A stretch of DNA of 64,000 nt from Lentisphaera profundi (GTDB taxonomy: Bacteria > Verrucomicrobiota > Lentisphaeria > Lentisphaerales > Lentisphaeraceae), in NCBI RefSeq assembly GCF_028728065.1, contig NZ_CP117811.1, positions 2,046,001-2,110,000 on the forward strand, in the 5' to 3' direction. The notes under the pieces are model-generated. The model did not search any database. It had not been told where the DNA came from and worked only from the letters and a program-made list of their open reading frames with translations. Shown here piece after piece: positions 1 through 10,087 of the stretch. The translations under genes were made by a program, and so were the position numbers. Numbering within the stretch: the stretch's first letter is position 1; each line of letters begins with the position of its first letter.

Positions 1-1
1 C

Positions 2-499
2 GCTCACATGCAAACTCGCATGGCTCGTAAACTTCCCAATGGCAACTACATCGTGCCTCACCTGCTCGCATTCGCACTAAAAGAGTATGACTCCTCGGGA
101 AAAGTTGTGAATGTCATCAAAACTGACTTAGAAGAGCTGGGTGGACGTAAAGCAAGAAACTGGCCTTTTACCGCCATCCTTTTACAAAACGGAAACTTCC
201 TCATCAATTTAACTAATGGCAATAAAACAGTTGAAATGACTCCTAAAGGTGAAGTTGTTTGGAACGCTGATAATAAAACGAGCCAAGGAAAATTTGCTGA
301 CCCCTGCGGTGGCCAAGAGTTAGACAATGGCAATCGCGTCATCTGTAGTTATGGGCAGCGCAAAGCGGATAAAGCTCGCATCTTTGAACTCGATAAAGAC
401 AAAAATGTCGTCTGGGAATTTTATCACCCACAAATTAAAGCTCATGAAGTTCACATCATAAGCACCAATGGAAAAAACGAAAGCGGCAAATTGCGCTAA
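2..499 (+). CDS. Beta-propeller protein, 5' end outside the window
   Basis: The reading frame is open to the left edge (Ala-His precede the first Met), so the start lies outside. The visible part has repeated blade-like units: a Gly-Asn core (LPNGNYIV, LQNGNFLI, LDNGNRVI) followed by a hydrophobic strand and a charged turn ending in 'VVWEF' or 'VVWNA'. This is typical of secreted PQQ-like or arylsulfotransferase-like beta-propellers. No catalytic residue can be named from the fragment. It ends 12 bases before the SDR and probably shares its transcript with that gene and the sugar importer. A role in sugar or sulfated-glycan metabolism is inferred from neighbours only. Confidence 0.7.
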   Translation, partial: AHMQTRMARKLPNGNYIVPHLLAFALKEYDSSGKVVNVIKTDLEELGGRKARNWPFTAILLQNGNFLINLTNGNKTVEMTPKGEVVWNADNKTSQGKFADPCGGQELDNGNRVICSYGQRKADKARIFELDKDKNVVWEFYHPQIKAHEVHIISTNGKNESGKLR

Positions 500-511
500 G
501 AGGAGTTCAAT

Positions 512-1267
512 ATGTCATTTACACTTAAAAATAAAGTAGCGCTCGTCACGGGCAGCTCTAAAGGTCTAGGCAAAGCCATCAATAAAAAATTTGCCGAAGC
601 TGGGGCTAAAGTTGTCGTCAATTTTTATAATGGCGAAGAAAAAGCACAGGAGACTTACGATGAACTCAAAGCTATGGGTGCGGAGGTACTGATGATTCGT
701 GCTGATGCGACTGACGAAAAACAAGTTAATGCCTTAGTGGCGGAAGTGGAAGCCAAGCATGGTCCGATAGATATCCTCGTGCCTAATGCCACTCCTGATC
801 AACCCCAAAAATCCATTGAGGATTATTCCTGGGATGATTATATGAGCATGATTAATTTCTTCGTTAAAAGCCCTTTCTTACTCACTCGTGCGGTACTGCC
901 CAATATGAAAGAACGCCAAAGTGGTCGCATCATTAGCATTGCTTCCGAAGTTTATGAAAAAAGCGTCGGTAATTTTTCGGCTTATGTTGCCACAAAAGGA
1001 GCTCAATTGGGTTGGACGCGCAGCATGGCCACCGAGCTCGCGCCTTGGGGCATTACAGTTAATTCTGTTTGTCCTGGCTGGATCCCTGTAGAGCGACATG
1101 AACAAGACTGTCAAAAAGTCAAAGACGAATACCTCGCAGGCATCCCTCTCAATCGCTGGGGAAAACCCCAAGATGTAGCAAATACAATTCAATTTTTAGC
1201 AAGCGATGAAGCTTCGTTTATCACAGGAGAAAACATCATGATCTCCGGTGGAAACTCACACTTTTAA
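512..1267 (+). CDS. SDR family NAD(P)-dependent oxidoreductase
   Basis: A classical 251-residue short-chain dehydrogenase. The Rossmann motif TGSSKGLG lies at residues 13-20. The catalytic Ser145, Tyr158 and Lys162 (YVATK) have the usual 13-residue Ser-Tyr spacing. The normal NNAG motif reads PNAT, a small departure also seen in some family members. The C-terminus has the standard substrate-loop and 'FITGENIMISGG' ending. AGGAG sits just before the ATG. Its place between a beta-propeller gene and a sugar ABC importer suggests oxidation or reduction of a sugar or sugar acid, but the substrate cannot be read from sequence. Confidence 0.9.
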   Translation: MSFTLKNKVALVTGSSKGLGKAINKKFAEAGAKVVVNFYNGEEKAQETYDELKAMGAEVLMIRADATDEKQVNALVAEVEAKHGPIDILVPNATPDQPQKSIEDYSWDDYMSMINFFVKSPFLLTRAVLPNMKERQSGRIISIASEVYEKSVGNFSAYVATKGAQLGWTRSMATELAPWGITVNSVCPGWIPVERHEQDCQKVKDEYLAGIPLNRWGKPQDVANTIQFLASDEASFITGENIMISGGNSHF

Positions 1268-1282
1268 TTAAAGGAATTAACT

Positions 1283-2245
1283 ATGAGACACCTCATTATT
1301 TTATTATCCGCAGCACTATTATTTGCTAGTTGCAAAGTAGAAGAAAAACCAAACCAAAAACTTAAACTCGCCTTTGTTGCCAATGGTCCCGCAGATTTCT
1401 GGCTCTATGCCCAGGCTGGCGTACAAGACGCTGCTAAAGAATTGGATATTGATGTTCAATTTAAAGTCGGCGATCAAACTACAGCCAAACAAAAGCAAAT
1501 CATTGATGACCTCATTGTCAGCGGTGTATCCGGCGTGGCTGTCAGCCCCGCAAACCCCAAAAATCAGGTTCAGATGATCAAGGAATGGTCTGAATACATT
1601 CCCGTCATTTGTGCCGATAGCGATGCGCCTGGTAGTGCACGTCTCAGCTATCTCGGTACTGATAACGTAGCTGCTGGCCGCGAATGTGGCGAGTTGCTCA
1701 AAAAAGCTCTCCCCAATGGTGGAAAAGTTATGGCCTTTGTTGGTTTGCGAGATGCGCAAACAGCTATTGATCGTTACAAGGGACTCAAGCAAGCTGTCGA
1801 GGGTACAAAAATTGAAATTATTGACTTACGAACTGATAACGGTGATCGTGTCAAAGCTCGCCGGAATGCCGAAGATGCACTCATCGCTCACCCCGATTTA
1901 GCCGCTATGGTAGGACTCTGGGCCTACAATGCTCCCGCTATACTTGGGGCTCTAGAGAGTTCAAATCGCGCCGACCAAGTCAAAATCATTGCCTTTGACG
2001 AAGACCCTGTGACTTTGAATGCAATTGATGAAGGGAAGATTTATGGAACCATCTGCCAAAATCCTTATGCTTTTGGCTATGAATCCATCAAGCTTTTACA
2101 CAAGTTGAGTAAAGGGGCTTCCGCTACTGAAGCAGGAATCCCTGCTAATCAACAAATCATTATTCCTACCAAAACTTTGATTAAAGGACAGGGCTTGGAA
2201 TATAAGAAGTATTGCGATGAACTCAAAGCCAGCTTAAAGCATTAG
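1283..2245 (+). CDS. Sugar ABC transporter substrate-binding lipoprotein (RbsB-like)
   Basis: 320 residues with a lipoprotein signal: hydrophobic residues 3-15 and lipobox LFASC with Cys17 as the acylated residue. The mature part is a type I periplasmic binding fold of the ribose/galactose class, for example the segments 'SGVAVSPANP', 'YLGTDN' and 'IIAFDED'. It should capture a sugar for the importer encoded immediately downstream (ATPase, then permease). AAAGGA precedes the ATG. The ligand is unknown; linkage to a sulfatase and an SDR fits a pentose, hexose or desulfated sugar. Confidence 0.9.
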   Translation: MRHLIILLSAALLFASCKVEEKPNQKLKLAFVANGPADFWLYAQAGVQDAAKELDIDVQFKVGDQTTAKQKQIIDDLIVSGVSGVAVSPANPKNQVQMIKEWSEYIPVICADSDAPGSARLSYLGTDNVAAGRECGELLKKALPNGGKVMAFVGLRDAQTAIDRYKGLKQAVEGTKIEIIDLRTDNGDRVKARRNAEDALIAHPDLAAMVGLWAYNAPAILGALESSNRADQVKIIAFDEDPVTLNAIDEGKIYGTICQNPYAFGYESIKLLHKLSKGASATEAGIPANQQIIIPTKTLIKGQGLEYKKYCDELKASLKH

Positions 2246-2254
2246 GTCATTCTT

Positions 2255-3732
2255 GTGTCGGCTCTTTTAGAAATACGTCAGATTAGCAAGCAATTCCCCG
2301 GCGTGAAAGCTCTTGATCAGGTGAGTTTCAGTATCAATCCGGGGGAATGCCTCGCGCTAATTGGCGAAAATGGCGCTGGGAAATCAACGCTCATGAAAAC
2401 TATTGGCGGAGTCCACCAACCCACCGGGGAGAAATATTGGTCGAAGGTCAAAGAGTCCAAATTCATTCCGTTGTCGACTCAGCTGAACTCGGTATTGGTT
2501 TTGTTCATCAGGAACTCAATATTTTAGACAATATCGATGTCGCCGGCAACATTTTTCTCGGTCGCGAAGATCGCAAATTTGGTCTCATACGCCAAAAAGA
2601 ACTTCACAAAAAAGCAGCGCCTTATTTAAAACAATTGGGTTTGAATATCTCTAGCTCTAGCAAGCTCATAGATTTAACCATCGGGCAGCAACAAATGGTG
2701 GAAATTGCCAAGGCTCTTTCGATGAATGCTCGCCTGATCATTATGGATGAACCCACCTCTAGTTTAACCTTACAAGAAACTGATCAACTACTCGCCACTA
2801 TTGAATCTCTCAAGGCAAAGGGTATTGCCGTCATCTACATTTCTCATCGTCTTAAAGAAATTGAGCAATGCGCCGATCGTGTCGTCGCTTTGCGGGATGG
2901 GAAAAATGCTGGTGAACTCACTAAAACTGAAATTAATTACGACGCCATGGTTACACTCATGGTGGGCCGCGAACTCACCTCGATTTATCATAAGCCCGAG
3001 ACAGAGAAAAAAACGGCCCTATTTAAAGTTAAAAAACTTCGTACTTCCACTTATCCTGAGCACGAACTCAATTTTGAACTTGCGGGAGGTGAGATTCTGG
3101 GATTTGCCGGACTCGTGGGTGCAGGACGGTCAGAAATGGCTCAAGCAATCTTTGGCGTTGATCCCGCACTTGAGGGTCACTTAGAACTCGATGGGAAAAT
3201 TATGGTGCTCAACACCAAACAAGCCATCAAAAATGGTATCTACCTCATTCCTGAAGATCGTAAAAAAAGTGGCCTTATCTTAGATATGACCATCCGCCAA
3301 AACATGAGCCTTCCCTCTTTGAAAGAGTACTCAAAAAATGGCCTCATTCAGAAAGCTGGAGAAAAACAGCTGGCACTTGAGCAAATCCAAAAAATGAAAA
3401 TCAAAGTACCCGATGATAGCTACACTGCCTCGACTCTAAGTGGCGGTAATCAACAAAAAATAGTTTTGGGTAAATGGATGTCCATGAATCCGAAAGTCAT
3501 CATTTTTGATGAACCAACTCGAGGAATCGATATCGGTGCTCGCAGCGAGATCTATACACTCATGAACCATTTAGCGGCACAAGGTTGTGCCATTATCATG
3601 ATTAGCAGTGATATGGAAGAAGTCTTGGGTATGAGTGATCGCATTTGTGTTATGCACGAAGGCAAACTCACTGGCACACTCAAGAGGTCTGAATTTAGCG
3701 AAGAATCCGTCATGCAATTGGCGGTTCAGTAA
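2255..3732 (+). CDS. Sugar ABC transporter ATP-binding protein (RbsA-like), frameshifted
   Basis: The gene encodes a two-cassette sugar importer ATPase of about 492 residues (family about 500) but is split between two frames. The first part starts at a GTG and carries Walker [10 protein letters not shown]. After 'GGVHQPTG' the frame is lost, and the homologous continuation (GEILVEGQR...FVHQELN) lies in the -1 frame to the stop. One extra G in the GGGG run at 2426-2429 restores a continuous protein. The second part has Walker B '[11 protein letters not shown]', the second cassette's degenerate P-loop (GLVGAGRSE), signature 'LSGGNQQK' and '[11 protein letters not shown]'. It is either a recent pseudogene or a homopolymer sequencing error; the intact permease and binding protein favour the latter. 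Confidence 0.85.
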
Positions 3733-3770
3733 AAGGAAATAATGATTTTAAATTGGGCCGGAGCCACCTG

Positions 3771-3838
3771 TTCGCCTGCTTAAGGACTGGCAAGTCCTTA
3801 CAGGGGAGCACGAGGGGACAGAGTCCCTCTCGTACACC
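3771..3838. repeat. Dispersed palindromic repeat, copy 1
   Basis: This intergenic stretch between the importer ATPase and permease contains two hairpins: AAGGACTGGCAAGTCCTT and CGAGGGGA...TCCCTCTCG. The reverse complement is closely similar to segments at 56501-56560 and 57246-57314, sharing GCCTGCTTAAGGA, TGGCAA and the CGAGRGGGA/TCCCTCTCG stem. It lies inside a transcription unit, so it could form an mRNA stem-loop that separates permease from ATPase expression (inference). Confidence 0.7.
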
Positions 3839-3879
3839 AAACTTCAAACTAGAGCTTTTTAATCGATAAAGGAATAGAC

Positions 3880-4899
3880 ATGAATCAATTTTTAAAAAAT
3901 CACCGTAAAGAAGTAGGCATGACTGCCCTGCTCCTTATCCTCTGTATTTGGACTGCTGTAGGTTCTGATGGCCGCTTTCTTTCTCCCATCAATATCTCTA
4001 ACCTACTACGTCAAGTAGGCCTCTTTGGTATATTTAGTATGGGCATGGGACTCGTTATTATCAGTTCTGGAATCGACCTTTCCGTTGGTTCGCTTATGTC
4101 TTTATTGGGAGTGATCTTTTTCTATACTCTGACAGGCAGTTCTCCCGTTATTTGGATCCCCGAACTCTCCTGGCCCCTAGGACTGCTCTTAGTTGTTGGC
4201 GTCTCACTCATCATTGGCTTTATTTATGGTCTGCTCATAGGCAAGTATAAAATGCAGGCTTTTATCATCACCCTATGTGGTTTACTCTCCTATCGCGGAC
4301 TCTCTCGCTACATCGCCGAAGATACTTCCGTTGGTTATATCGATAGTAAACAAAACCTCGATTTCCTCTATTCGGCCTGCTCTGGCAGTATTAGCCTGGG
4401 CACCGTCAAAGTTCCCATGGCCTTCATTTATATGCTCATTATCGCCGCTATCATGTTTGTTGTTTTACACAAATCGGTTTTTGGTCGCTACCTCTACGCT
4501 GTGGGTCGCAATGAAGAAGCGACTAAATATTCGGGTATCAACACCAACAAAATCATTATTGCTGTTTATATGATCAGCTGCTTACTCACTGCGATTTCCG
4601 CAATTCTCTTTTCTTTTTACACCAGTTCAATTACTCCCTCAGTTCACGCCAATTTTTACGAACTCTACGCGATTGCAGCTGCGGTCTTGGGTGGATGTAG
4701 TCTGCGCGGTGGCGAAGGTTCCATCTACGGAATTATTGTGGGTACTATTATTCTTCTCGTCATTCAAAATATGATTAACTTACTCGGTTATCCCAGCTCA
4801 CTGGCCGATGCCATTACTGGCCTCGTCATTTTCTTTGGTGTTCTTTCCGACGAAGTTCTCAGCACAAAATTACTCTCATTTTTCAAACGAAAAGCCTAA
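3880..4899 (+). CDS. Sugar ABC transporter permease (RbsC-like)
   Basis: 339 residues, almost entirely hydrophobic with eight to ten predicted membrane segments. It contains the family region '[15 protein letters not shown]' near residues 65-80 and the EAA-like loop '[19 protein letters not shown]' that contacts the ATPase. It is the inner-membrane channel for the sugar bound by the upstream lipoprotein. It is separated from the ATPase gene by about 150 bases holding a palindromic repeat, whereas the sulfatase gene follows after only 11 bases. Confidence 0.92.
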   Translation: MNQFLKNHRKEVGMTALLLILCIWTAVGSDGRFLSPINISNLLRQVGLFGIFSMGMGLVIISSGIDLSVGSLMSLLGVIFFYTLTGSSPVIWIPELSWPLGLLLVVGVSLIIGFIYGLLIGKYKMQAFIITLCGLLSYRGLSRYIAEDTSVGYIDSKQNLDFLYSACSGSISLGTVKVPMAFIYMLIIAAIMFVVLHKSVFGRYLYAVGRNEEATKYSGINTNKIIIAVYMISCLLTAISAILFSFYTSSITPSVHANFYELYAIAAAVLGGCSLRGGEGSIYGIIVGTIILLVIQNMINLLGYPSSLADAITGLVIFFGVLSDEVLSTKLLSFFKRKA

Positions 4900-4910
4900 G
4901 GAATTCTAAA

Positions 4911-5577
4911 ATGAAAATTTTAATATCGCTCCTTATAAGTTTACTCTTTTCTTCATCGCTTTTAGCCCGCGAGTCAACAAAACCAAATATCATACTCATT
5001 TTCACTGATGATCTGGGATATCAGGATGTGGGCTGCTTTGGAGCTCCAAATATAAAAACTCCGAATATTGATCAAATGGCAGCAGAAGGCATGAAGTTTA
5101 CTAGCTTTTACGCTCAGACTGTTTGTGGGCCATCACGCGCTGCTTTAATGACGGGCTCTTATCCTCTACGTGTGGCGAAGAAAAATAATATTGTGGAAAT
5201 TCATCCTCGACTACACACAAATGAAATCACCATTGCTGAAGTCCTAAGACCGGCGGGTTACACCAGTACCTGTATCGGCAAATGGGATTTAGCGGGTCAT
5301 TCTCCGACTAAATATGATCCTGAATTATTGCCTTTGAAACAGGGCTTTGACACTTTCTTTGGCACACCTGCGAGTAATGATAAACTCGTCACTCTGATTC
5401 GTGGTCAAAAAATGATTGAGAAGAAAGTGGACATGAGTACCCTCACCAAAAGATATACAGATGAAGCGATTCAATTCATTAAGGCTAATCACAAGAAACC
5501 ATTTTTTGTTTATCTAGCGCATACGATACCTCATACCAAGCTTGCCGTTTCAAAAGAGTTTAAGGGCAAATCGAAGT
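4911..5577 (+). pseudogene. Type I sulfatase, 3' half lost to an IS remnant
   Basis: The N-terminal half of a secreted formylglycine sulfatase. It has a signal peptide (residues 1-19), metal ligands Asp33-Asp34 in FTDDLGYQD, the formylglycine site CGPSR at Cys72, and a basic '[12 protein letters not shown]' strand. Homology stops after 'SKEFKGKSK'; the frame then runs about 18 unrelated residues to TAA at 5628-5630. Intact family members are about 450-500 residues, so the C-terminal subdomain is missing. The sequence after the break reads as a transposase C-terminus in another frame. Probably non-functional. Its position after the sugar importer suggests desulfation of an imported or periplasmic sugar. 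Confidence 0.85.
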
Positions 5578-5865
5578 GTTTTTCAAACAGATCAAACAAA
5601 AATTGCAAATCTCTGATTTACTTGGCATAACAAAAATACCATTCGATGGCAAGTTTGGACAGCATTATTGACTTACGTGCTTTTGCGATTTTTAGCCTTT
5701 CAAAGTAAGTGCAAATATTCTTTCTCAATAATATCCACCGTTATCCGTGGCGTACTTTGGTCGATGTTTGAGTTGTACTCAGTCCTCAAATCCTGTGGGA
5801 CAGCAAGTGATTCACCCAAGCTATACTCAACTCCCCCTCAGTAGTATTTGCCGGGGTTTACATAA
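5576..5865 (+). pseudogene. IS4-family transposase C-terminal remnant
   Basis: Starting within the sulfatase reading region, the frame beginning at about 5576 reads [17 protein letters not shown], a characteristic end-of-domain segment of IS4-type DDE transposases. After the AAAAA run at 5632-5636 the homology continues in the neighbouring frame as NTIRWQVWTALLTYVLL, then GVLWSMFELYSVL and SCGTAS, ending QQAYLPGF-like with an internal TAG at 5842. One extra A would join the two frames. No N-terminal half, DDE Asp residues or inverted repeats remain. This is the debris that truncated the sulfatase. Confidence 0.75.
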
Positions 5866-6041
5866 AATCTATGGGACAGTCAATGACTGAGCCTTCGTCA
5901 AAACCAAAACATCCATCTAATGAACAGAAGGTATTTACACGGGGAAATATATTAAAGAGTCAGTTTTTCCTGTTCTATGGGATGACTGTGATTTTTTTGT
6001 ATTAAAAGAGCAATATTATAAATTTTTTATATAGCAGGGCT
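5866..6041. other. Non-coding tail after the IS remnant
   Basis: A 176-base stretch between the transposase remnant and the end of the AraC-type gene. It may include the old IS terminus. No gene, hairpin or inverted repeat pair could be supported by eye. Confidence 0.4.
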
Positions 6042-6736
6042 TCACTTCTTGACTCGAAATTTTAAAACGTATTTTAATGGTGTTAGACCAATTTGTTTCT
6101 TGAAAGTATTGCTAAATGAACTTTGATCGCAAAAGCCTAATTCATAGGCGACTTCCGCAATATTCATATTTTTTTTAGTCAATAATTTACATGATTTTAG
6201 AATCTTGAGTTTGATAATATATTGCCGCACAGTGCATTCAAAAATCTCTTTAAAGCGCACCTCGAATTGCCGTACTGAAAGGCCCGCTATTTTGGCTAAT
6301 TGCTTGTTGCTTAATTTATCGCAGTAATTCTCTTTGATGAAATCTAGAGCTCGATGGATTTCTATATAGGGCCGAGCAAGGCGATCAGAATTTTCATAAG
6401 GTATGAGTGTGCCACATATCCCCTCTACTTTTCCTGCTTGATTAAACAAAGGAATTTTACTTGTTTTGAACCAATTCAAATCACCGAGGTAATTGGGAAA
6501 TAATTCAATGATATTATATTTTGGAACAGCGGATTTTAGGATCTCTAGGTCATCGTTTCTGTATTGAGTCGCCAGTTCATAAGGAAATATATCAAAATCG
6601 TTTTTACCAATAAGTTGCGAAACTAAATCATAGCCCATATGCTTTGATAAAAGCTGATTTGCTGCGATAATTTCACAATCTTTATTTTTCACAAAAATAA
6701 AACATCATGGACTCCTTCAAACAGTTCAACTACCAT
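6042..6736 (-). CDS. AraC-family regulator with N-terminal PAS domain, probably frameshifted near the start
   Basis: The open frame from GTG at 6692 gives 216 residues: a PAS domain (about 1-95), then an AraC DNA-binding domain with two helix-turn-helices (LAKIAGLSVRQFEVRFKE and 'IAEVAYELGFCDQSSFSNTFKK'). The PAS begins mid-strand (VKNKDCEIIAAN). The missing first strand, MVVELFEGVHDVLF, is encoded just upstream from ATG at 6736 in another frame. One extra base in the five-base homopolymer at 6693-6697 joins them. The gene diverges from the large haem/HEAT gene and is the obvious candidate regulator for it. The PAS may sense a small ligand. Confidence 0.8.
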
Positions 6737-6835
6737 CGGGCTCAAGCATAAGTTGCTAAGGGGATTAACCATAAATAAAAATCTCTCTTTAGGATAATTT
6801 AACTTAAAAATAATTCATCCATTATTAAATAACAA

Positions 6836-6857
6836 CGCTTTTTTACAAAAAAAGATA
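6836..6857. promoter_or_regulatory. Shared 22-bp palindromic element, copy 1
   Basis: CGCTTTTTTACAAAAAAAG followed by ATA, with palindromic core CTTTTTT-AC-AAAAAAAG. The same 22 bases recur at 12253-12274. This copy ends 117 bases before the start codon of the haem/HEAT gene and lies in the divergent region with the AraC-type regulator. Probable operator or activator site (inference). Confidence 0.55.
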
Positions 6858-6973
6858 AAAAATATGCAATACTTATTTATGGTTTGAGTCAATATTTATA
6901 ACAGTATTACCATTTTCATAACGACATAGTTAGTAAATTATCTAACTATAAATAACTAAGGATTAATCTATAT

Positions 6974-9900
6974 ATGAAGTCCATGAGAATCTTTCTAAGT
7001 TTAATGATACTCCCCGCAATTATATCAGCGCAAGGAATTCAGGCTAAACGATCCATTCCCTACTCTCCAGAACAAGAGAAAGCGACCTTCCAACTTGCCG
7101 ATGGATTTGTCGCCGAGCTCGTTGCCTCAGAAAAAAATGGGCTCATCAACCCCATCGATCTTACCTTTGATGATGCAGGACGACTTTGGACGCAAACAGC
7201 TCAAATGTACCCTTTAGATCCTATTACTGGTATTCATTTCGGCAAAGCGATGCGGATGATGCGTGACCCCAACTTGGCGAAGAAGGATCCTCGATTCACA
7301 AAAATGAGGAAATTGTACCGCTTGGAAGAAAAGGGCCAAGATAAAATACTTATTATTAATGATCCCTCCAAAGCTGTGCAAGGCCAAATTAAATCATGGG
7401 CAGATGGCTTGACGATACCGCAAAGTATCATGCCCTACAAAAATGGTTGTTTTGTCGCCCATGGCTCAGAATTATTCTTCCTCAGTGACGAAAATAAGAA
7501 TGGTAAACAAGATAAAATGACCCCCGTTTTAACGGGCTTTGGCTTTTTCGATACGCATACCATGGCTCATTCAATCGTTCGTGCCCCCGGTGGCTGGATG
7601 CAACTTTCACATGGAGCTATTAATTCCGGACTTGTTACGGCGGTGAAATCTGGCAAAAAACAAGAAATTACCTTTAGTAAAAATCTGCGTTTCTCTACTG
7701 ATGGCAAAGAGCTAGAACTCGTTAATTGCCATAAGGATAATAACTGGGGCTATCAATTACGCGCCAACGGCCAGTGGTATTCAACATCGGCCAATGATGG
7801 CGGCTACTCGGTTTTTCCCTCAGAAGCCCAAAGTAGTATCCCTGGAATTGGTGGGAAAAAGATCCGTCAGTACTCCCCCTACATGCCAAACCTTCACAAA
7901 TTCCGTGTGGGTGGTTCGGGTATTTCTGGACTCGCTTTCTCTGAAGATGGTGCCCAGGGCTTCCCTGCCGAATGGAAAGATGTGGCTATTTTAGCTAATC
8001 CGATAACGAACTCAATTAATTGTGTTAAAATCATTAGAAAGCCCGATGGTTCAATTGAGGCTAAGCACCTAAAAGATCTTCTTGTCTCTAAGGACAAATG
8101 GTTTCGCCCAGTTAATATCGAATTTGGCCCTGACGGCTGCTTATATGTAGCTGATTGGTACAACAAAATTATTTCTCATAACGAAGTCTCTACAGACCAC
8201 CCCGACCGCGACCGCAAGCATGGACGTATCTGGCGAATTCGCCATAAATCCCAAAAGCCCCTAAGTATACCGAACGTGGCCCAAGCTCCCGACTCAAAGC
8301 TGATCCATCACTTAGTACAAGGAAAAACACTATGGGAAAAGCGCGCTGCTTGGCATCAAATTGAAGAGCGCCAGGCGAAAGAACTGTTTCCACAGCTCGT
8401 CAAAGTAGCTATAAATCAAGAAATAAGTAAAGAAAGTCGCATCCTCGCACTCTGGTCTATGGAAGCTTTAAAGATCTTTAATCAATCGACTCTTCAAGGA
8501 TGCATTGCCGACTCCGATGCCGACATCCGCCGTGAAGCAATTCGTTCACTTGCTTCCTATAATCTTTCCTCAAAAATTGTAGCTGTACTCCTTACGACCC
8601 CTTTGAACGATAAAAACGCCATGGTCCGCTCACAAGTTTTAAGAACCTTAGATGAAATCCATAACGCCGATGACTCCACCATAAGCTTATTGATCCAAGC
8701 CTGTAAGCCCGCTGCTCCAAACGATGCTCTCGGCGGAAATTACGAACGTAACTTCGAGCGTTTCCTAGCTCGCAAAGCCCTTGAAAGGTACCCTAATGAA
8801 TTAAAGAATTTTCTTGCAAAGACCGATTATTCTAAGCTAGCGACAACAAATATTTTGTGGGCGATCCAAGCTTTGCCGGCACAAGAATTGAGTAAAGTTT
8901 TTGTCCAGATTTGGGGGGAAGCTTCATCTGGAAATATTGATGCCAATACTTTTATAGCCATTAGTAAAATCCTTAATAACCCAGCTGTTCGTCAAGCCGT
9001 CACACCTACTTTCCACAAACGACCAGAAGAATTTCTGCAAATCGCATTAGCAAATATAGACAAAATTAACATCGCTAATATCTCGAGCCTTTATGCCGAG
9101 AGTATTGAAAGCGACCTTGCCTCAAATTCACTAACAAATAGAAATAAAGCACTTGATCTCATTATTCAATTACAGTCCCCTCACCATAGCAAGACTTTGC
9201 TACAACTCATCAAAGGTGGAGATGATAAAAGTAAAATCATCCAAGCACTCGGCAATACGCCTCATTTAGCATTTGATATCTATAGGCAATTATTTTTCCA
9301 AGAAAACTTAAACTTCACTCAAAAATTGTCTATTTTTGCTGCCTACGCCATCAAGAATGAAAGCTCCGCATTAATAGACTGTAAGCTCTGGTTTCCTCAT
9401 CTCACGAAAAATCAAAAAGGTCAAGTAGTGAACCATTTATCCTATACGCGTCAAGGGAACAACATCCTTAAAAACTTATGGGAGATTTCTTACTTAGCGG
9501 ATAATCAATGGGACTATAATTCAGCATATCGAACAATGAGCTCTTCAAAACGTGATTGGCGAGGTCAAAAAATCTATGAATATGCTAATAGTCAAGAACA
9601 AATCGCCATCAATAAACGAAAAGATCAAATAGAGAAATTCATTCACTCGAGTGCTAAAACCCAAGGTAATGTTACGCTAGGAAAAGCCTTTTTTCAAACT
9701 TGCTTAACTTGTCACAAAGTCGGAGACCAAGGCCAAAGTATTGCCCCTCCACTAGATGGCTCCGCCAATCGTGAACGTGAGCACATTATCACAGCTATCG
9801 TGAACCCAGATGAAGCCATGGAAGGGGTTTATGGACTCTACTCAGCCGTTAGAAAAGACGGCTCCTACCTCGAAGGCTACCTCGCCAAAAATGATGCTAA

Positions 9901-10066
9901 CGGGATAACGATTGCGACTATGGGAGGCTATAAAAGCTTTATACCTAAGGCAAATATTCTTTCTCATGGATCCGTGCACAAAAGGTCTTTTATGCCCAAT
10001 GGTTTTGGTGAGCTCAGTGAGCAATCCATGGCAGACCTTCTCGCTTATATAAAGACACTTAAATAA
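6974..10066 (+). CDS. PVC-type beta-propeller / HEAT-repeat / cytochrome c secreted dehydrogenase-like protein
   Basis: 1030 residues with a signal peptide (about 1-24). An N-terminal beta-propeller resembling glucose/sorbosone dehydrogenases spans about 30-420 ('YVADWYNKIISHNE', then a 'HGRIWRI' end). A HEAT/PBS-like helical repeat region covers about 440-880. A C-terminal mono-haem cytochrome c domain carries CLTCH at Cys920-Cys923-His924, with a downstream Met ligand candidate in SFMPNGF. In PVC bacteria this architecture marks membrane-associated, electron-transferring dehydrogenases of unknown substrate. It is followed by a DUF1080 protein and a pseudopilin in what looks like one transcript. 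Confidence 0.88.
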   Translation: MKSMRIFLSLMILPAIISAQGIQAKRSIPYSPEQEKATFQLADGFVAELVASEKNGLINPIDLTFDDAGRLWTQTAQMYPLDPITGIHFGKAMRMMRDPNLAKKDPRFTKMRKLYRLEEKGQDKILIINDPSKAVQGQIKSWADGLTIPQSIMPYKNGCFVAHGSELFFLSDENKNGKQDKMTPVLTGFGFFDTHTMAHSIVRAPGGWMQLSHGAINSGLVTAVKSGKKQEITFSKNLRFSTDGKELELVNCHKDNNWGYQLRANGQWYSTSANDGGYSVFPSEAQSSIPGIGGKKIRQYSPYMPNLHKFRVGGSGISGLAFSEDGAQGFPAEWKDVAILANPITNSINCVKIIRKPDGSIEAKHLKDLLVSKDKWFRPVNIEFGPDGCLYVADWYNKIISHNEVSTDHPDRDRKHGRIWRIRHKSQKPLSIPNVAQAPDSKLIHHLVQGKTLWEKRAAWHQIEERQAKELFPQLVKVAINQEISKESRILALWSMEALKIFNQSTLQGCIADSDADIRREAIRSLASYNLSSKIVAVLLTTPLNDKNAMVRSQVLRTLDEIHNADDSTISLLIQACKPAAPNDALGGNYERNFERFLARKALERYPNELKNFLAKTDYSKLATTNILWAIQALPAQELSKVFVQIWGEASSGNIDANTFIAISKILNNPAVRQAVTPTFHKRPEEFLQIALANIDKINIANISSLYAESIESDLASNSLTNRNKALDLIIQLQSPHHSKTLLQLIKGGDDKSKIIQALGNTPHLAFDIYRQLFFQENLNFTQKLSIFAAYAIKNESSALIDCKLWFPHLTKNQKGQVVNHLSYTRQGNNILKNLWEISYLADNQWDYNSAYRTMSSSKRDWRGQKIYEYANSQEQIAINKRKDQIEKFIHSSAKTQGNVTLGKAFFQTCLTCHKVGDQGQSIAPPLDGSANREREHIITAIVNPDEAMEGVYGLYSAVRKDGSYLEGYLAKNDANGITIATMGGYKSFIPKANILSHGSVHKRSFMPNGFGELSEQSMADLLAYIKTLK

Positions 10067-10087
10067 TTAGACAAGGATATAAATCAT

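Noticed and set aside
2347-2530. Programmed frameshifting in the ABC ATPase
   Set aside because: No slippery heptamer with a following pseudoknot was apparent, and the family is never made by frameshift; a lost G is simpler.
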